Origin: Hypoxylon rubiginosum | Lineage: Eukaryota > Ascomycota > Sordariomycetes > Xylariales > Hypoxylaceae | DNA: 64,000 nt | Direction: 5' to 3' | NCBI GenBank assembly: GCA_902806565.1 | Contig: CADCXA010000037.1 | Span: 248,001-312,000 of the forward strand | Part shown: piece after piece, positions 60,057 to 64,000 of the stretch | How the letters are laid out: each line of letters starts with the position of its first letter | Numbering within the stretch: the stretch's first letter is position 1 | The notes under the pieces: generated by a model | Database searches by the model: none | What the model saw: only the letters and a program-made list of their open reading frames with translations | Told to the model about the DNA's origin: nothing | Position numbers and translations under genes: made by a program

Positions 60057-61983
60057 ATGGCGTCTGGTTCGCCGATTGAGACGTTCCAGCCCGCTTCTGC
60101 CGGTCTCAGCAGCGGAAGCGTTTCTCCTCGACAACCCATCACCCCAAAACATGTTCAATTTGAGCTTCTTTTCCCCGAATCCCCTCAATACCGCGCTCGA
60201 CTTCCATTGCGAGTTCAGATTTACCCCCATGATGACACCGAATCAATAATTTCTACTGTGAAGAATTTTTACGGTCTCTACCATGGAGGTAAGGGTGTTA
60301 GTTTTGAAGACGACAGAGGCAACACTCTCATTGCCAGGTACGAGAACTTCAGCAACAACATGGTCGTCTACGTGAGAGTGATTGAGGAGTCTCCTCCACC
60401 AGCGACGGCGTTTGTACCGAATGGTTTCCAGCCGGCGCCGATCGAGTATAGCGCCCAACAATTGGGACCCCAGATCTCGAGGCCTGCGTCGAGAACCTCT
60501 CGAAAGCGCAGCCCATCTCCTAATGGGGGTCGCGGTCGACGTAGCGAGTCTGCGAGCACGAACCCAACAACGGGGAAGAAAGGCCGCTCTCGTTCTACCA
60601 AGAATCGCGGAGCAAACTACGATAACCGCAGCGACAGCATGAATGGATACAGTAGTGGAGACAATGCTCCCGCCTCCGTGTCTAGCAAGGCAAAGGAGCA
60701 GATCGGCAACACTGATATCAGTGTTGAAAATATTGTGGAAGGCGGTCGCCGAAAGCGCGCCAAGTTTGAAAGCTCTGTAAGTCTCCTCGAGGATTCTAGG
60801 ATGCGTAAGACAGCCTAGACCTAACCAACCATGATCGCAGGAATTGCCGCTCTTTGCGCCACCCCAGATGCCCGCTGCTACCTCTAACCCTTCGGTTTCC
60901 CCCGTCCGTCGCGTTGAGCATCAGCGACCATCTTTCCCGTTCGCGCATCCCGGACAGAATGTGTTCACAAATGCTCGTGCTCTCCAGTCTCCCCAGAGCT
61001 ATACCAATGGATATGGTCAAGCAGGCATGTTTGCGACACCAATAAGCGACACTCGACGCCATCGCGGCAGCATCGGCTACCCAGGAAACGGTGCCGGTAT
61101 CTTGCCGACTCCTGATCCGACCATAGGTAGCTGCGTGTCTGAAGAAGACAAAGATGTCGCTATCCAGCTCATGAGACTGGGCGAAATGTCCAACATTTCC
61201 CACGGCAGGACCTCTGCCTCAACATTGGATGATACCTTTAGTGGCAAAGCCGATGCCGCTTCATCAACGGGCGCTACGAGCGACGCGGACAGTGACAGCG
61301 AAAGCGATCTGCCGCCCGCGCGTCGCCAGAAGCTTGACCTTTCGGGTGCCAATCGCAATATCTATCAGACTACTCACAGCCACTTCATACCGTCGCGCGA
61401 CAGCGCCGATGCTAGCGGCGACGACGCTGACTACGAGGACGGCGCCGAGGATGGCCCTCTTGGGGGAGAAAAGCCAACCGAGCCCGAGCCCAAGCCCAAG
61501 ACCCAGCAAGCCGGAAAGCCGCAAGCGCCAGTCGCAAAGACCAACAAACCTAAGACAGTGAAAGCTCCCAAAGCTACCAAGGCAAAGAAAACGAATGGGG
61601 CTGTCGCTGCCGGTCCTATGTCGCCTGCGTCGCTACCAAACCAATCGCGCAAGCCTTCTATTGCTTCGACGACCGCAGCTCCGGGCCAACCTGGCGAGGA
61701 CGGCCAGCCTGATCTGTCGACCAAGCCGCGTTGCCAGCGATGCCGCAAGAGCAAAAAGGGTTGCGATCGTCAAAGACCGTGTGGCCGCTGCCGCGACGCC
61801 GGCCTTAGCGCTGACCAATGTATCAGCGAGGACGAAGGCAACGGTAGGAAGGGTCGCTATGGCCGCCATATGGGTGTCCCGATCAAGACGGCAGATGTGC
61901 CAGGTCCCCCTACCCTTCTTCCCGCTGCTCCTATTTCGGCTCCCTCAGTAGCCGGTGACAAGAACAAGAAACGAAAGCGATAG
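60057..61983 (+). CDS. Protein with N-terminal conserved domain and C-terminal Zn(II)2Cys6 cluster
   Basis: Two exons (60057-60776, 60841-61983) give 620 residues. The intron (64 nt, GTAAGT to ATCGCAG) is phase 0 and holds a CTAAC branch site. Residues 30-110 form a compact domain (HVQFELLFPESPQYRARLPL, VQIYPHDDTESIISTVKNFY, VVYVRVIEE) resembling a ubiquitin- or PB1-like fold. A long Ser/Pro- and Lys-rich disordered middle follows, with an acidic stretch (DADSDSESD). The zinc cluster lies at about 538-567 (CQRCRKSKKGCDRQRPCGRC, then a final Cys after eight residues), followed by a basic tail ending NKKRKR. Most fungal Zn2Cys6 factors carry the cluster at the N-terminus; here it is C-terminal. 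Probably a nuclear regulator conserved in filamentous ascomycetes; targets unknown. Confidence 0.87.
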
Positions 61984-64000
61984 GTCGGTCATCTAGTTTA
62001 CAAATGATGCACCTATCGATGCGTTCAACCGCGATGAAATCTATCATACAAGGCGACTCAAACTTTGCCTTGTCTGATTATTTTCAATTGGAGTCCAAAG
62101 ACTACATCTATCAAAACTAGCCGCACGAAATGGCATTGCTGGTCAAATCATACCAGCCTCTTACAATACACCAAACTACACTATACTCAACTACACTAAA
62201 CTACACATACACTACTCTATACTCCCGCCTAACCTCATCTGAACGTGGCGTATGCGTTTCTGCCTGCTAGTGCATAACTATGCGAAATGGAAGGGGGTTC
62301 GGATGGTGGGATACTGTCTTGTTTCCCCTTGGAAGGAGGAGAGGCGTAAAGGAAACGGTTATTTCTAATATGAGCCTTGTGCCGTCACACTCCTTTTCAC
62401 CGAAAGTGGTACGCCTGGAACGATTATCTTGCGAGGGGGTTTATCTGCGAATTGGCGTTGGATCATACTTGCTTGTCACTTCATCATATGCAACGTCGCC
62501 CCCCTATGCCAGAAAAAGATACTTGGCCGAGTAAGAAAAATCGAGCTTTGGAAAAGTCCAAGTATGTTGCAGAGGAGAGCAGAGGATGGTAGATGAGAAG
62601 GCAGCAAGGAGGAACAAAAATTTCGGTGTGTCGCAAGGGTTGAGCTGCTTGAAAGCGAGGGATATACATGGCTCAGATGCCCGAGCGGTCAGTTGGTAGC
62701 AGGGCGTATCAAAGGCTAGGCTAGGGATGCGTACTGGGGGCGGGAAATTGCTGAAAGGGTTTATCTTGCTTCTCCTATATTTTTGTGTGGTTGATATTTG
62801 TCGTTGCAGCTTTTTTGCATTGTGCGTTTTACTCCTTTTCCTTGACTCTTCTCTATCGCTAGTTGGCGAGAATGAATACTAGGTATCACGAAAACACTAG
62901 TTGCAAATATAAACGATTCTCATAACTGCGGTGTGCCTCTACGATATGTTCAAGTGAGTACCTCTACATGGACATATAGATGGATATAATGACAAGTTAC
63001 GGGGAGAAAGTAGACGAAAGAAGTATTGCGCTTTCAACGTAGGGCTTACTGTAGTAGGCATGGATGGTTGTCGAGTCTCCAAATAATCGTCAGGTACCAT
63101 AACATTTTTTTCTTCTTCATCAGAGCCGTGTCTTACCTATTCGTGGTTCAGTTCACCTCGTGGTCCCTCGTGGCCCCTCGTGGTCGAAGGAGAAGCCGGA
63201 CAACAAGGGAGGATTTTTAAATAAAACTGGCAATCTAAAGCGGCGTCGCTTTAGACTAAAAAAAATAAGAAGCTAAAAAATTCCCCAGTTCCCCCCAATT
63301 CGAGGTCCCTCATTGGACGGCGCATCCGGCAGTTGCCGCCCACTCAAGAAAATTCCCGGGCAGCCGGGGACGTGTGACGTTGAGTTAAACTAGATCGGTG
63401 ATGCGCTAAGCTTATTTCGAACTAGCATGCTACCTCCCCCTGGCGTGTGGGCTTACCGCCTTGGCGCCAGATCAAGAGAAAGGAGGCTCGGACCAACAGT
63501 CGACACGTGCGGCACCCTTTCCCTCACACCATCCAGACCATCCTCACCGTCGCCCACTTTTTAACCAGAACCCTTCTTTTTCTCCACACATCTTCTCATT
63601 TCCTCGTGTCTTCCGCCTCCCGCCTCCCGTCTCCAGTTTCCAGTCTGCAGTCTACAGTCCCAATGGATGGCGAACGTCCCAACACCGACGTCTATTTTAG
63701 GGAGGGGCGCAGTGGGGGGGAGAGGTAGAGGAAGAGAGAGAGAGAGAGGAAGAGGAAGAGGGTCCTCAAAATTGATGCCCAGCAGCGAGGCATGAGAGAG
63801 GACCCAGCTTACCGTATACCATATCGAGATAGCAAGGTGGAGAGAGACAAATAAAGAGAAGAGATCGAAAGAACTCCAGATGCTAGTCATCTTCACCGTT
63901 TTTACCTTACCCTATTCTTCCTCCAGTCGGCGCGGTTTCGGTAATGAGCTGCTTAGCCTAGACACATCTCGTGATATTGTGCAATGCGCTTTCGCCCTTT
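61984..64000. other. Gene-free right end
   Basis: Starts with the 3' end of the zinc-cluster gene and an ACTACACTA-type low-complexity stretch (62164-62222). It contains the 9-bp inverted repeat TCTAAAGCG/CGCTTTAGA with a 4-nt loop (63234-63255) and a purine tract (63708-63762). An ATG at 63663 opens only 21 codons. A promoter for a gene beyond the edge is possible (T/C-rich 63540-63660) but cannot be shown. Confidence 0.4.
63708..63762 (+). repeat. Purine-rich GA tract
   Basis: Nearly pure G/A for about 55 nt with (GA)n and GGAAGA units. Low-complexity DNA that also explains the long Leu/Pro-rich frame on the opposite strand. Confidence 0.8.

Noticed and set aside
62669..62720. Box A-like string GCCCGAGCGGTC resembling a tRNA-Ser/Leu start
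   Set aside because: No box B or matching acceptor stem within 120 nt downstream.
63447..63896. Possible gene starting near 63663 or on the minus strand
   Set aside because: The ATG opens only 21 codons and the minus frame is Leu/Pro repeats from the GA tract.

Overview
The window is nuclear DNA of a filamentous ascomycete, most likely a Sordariomycete. Intron-split genes with short introns (about 48-200 nt, GT-AG with CTAAC/CTGAC-like branch sites) are scattered on both strands without operons. Several families are typical of these fungi: a Pth11-type rhodopsin-domain membrane protein, a 2EXR protein, Zn(II)2Cys6 regulators, Rtt109, a tannase/feruloyl esterase and an S28 peptidase. The species cannot be named from the sequence alone. 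Exon boundaries were worked out by hand from splice signals, reading phase and protein-family continuity.

Layout: 1-15 kb is gene-poor. It holds a seven-exon rhodopsin-domain protein (3625-4979), a small Cys-containing protein (7878-8445), a tannase/feruloyl esterase with one exon junction that does not stay in frame (8633-10509, minus), an unrecognised two-exon gene (12779-14048), and three near-identical copies of a short repeat with tRNA-type box A and box B motifs (about 1.2, 6.6 and 12.45 kb). From 14.5 to 17.7 kb lie the divergent housekeeping genes mL57 (mitochondrial ribosome) and RTT109 (histone H3 acetyltransferase). At 19.8-31.4 kb are a Cys-rich single-pass membrane protein, a D-2-hydroxyacid dehydrogenase, a Zn2Cys6 transcription factor convergent with a 2EXR protein, and a secreted S28 peptidase whose hydrophobic C-terminal exon was recovered.

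The 31.4-38 kb stretch is again accessory in character. It has a coiled-coil protein of unknown role, a decayed paralogue of the 12.8 kb gene, and broken coding fragments. From 38 to 52.5 kb lie a 1400-residue DHX57-like DEAH helicase, aprataxin (DNA de-adenylation), an AT-hook protein, a 2-oxoglutarate/Fe(II) oxygenase and a B-type cyclin with a predicted four-codon first exon. A gene-free 7.5 kb interval rich in short tandem repeats follows. It ends at a gene with a C-terminal zinc cluster (60057-61983), and the last 2 kb hold no supported gene.

No biosynthetic cluster, CRISPR array, tRNA, rRNA or intact transposon was found. The most unusual material is the three-copy Pol III-like element and the small gene family that has both an intact and a decayed member in the window.
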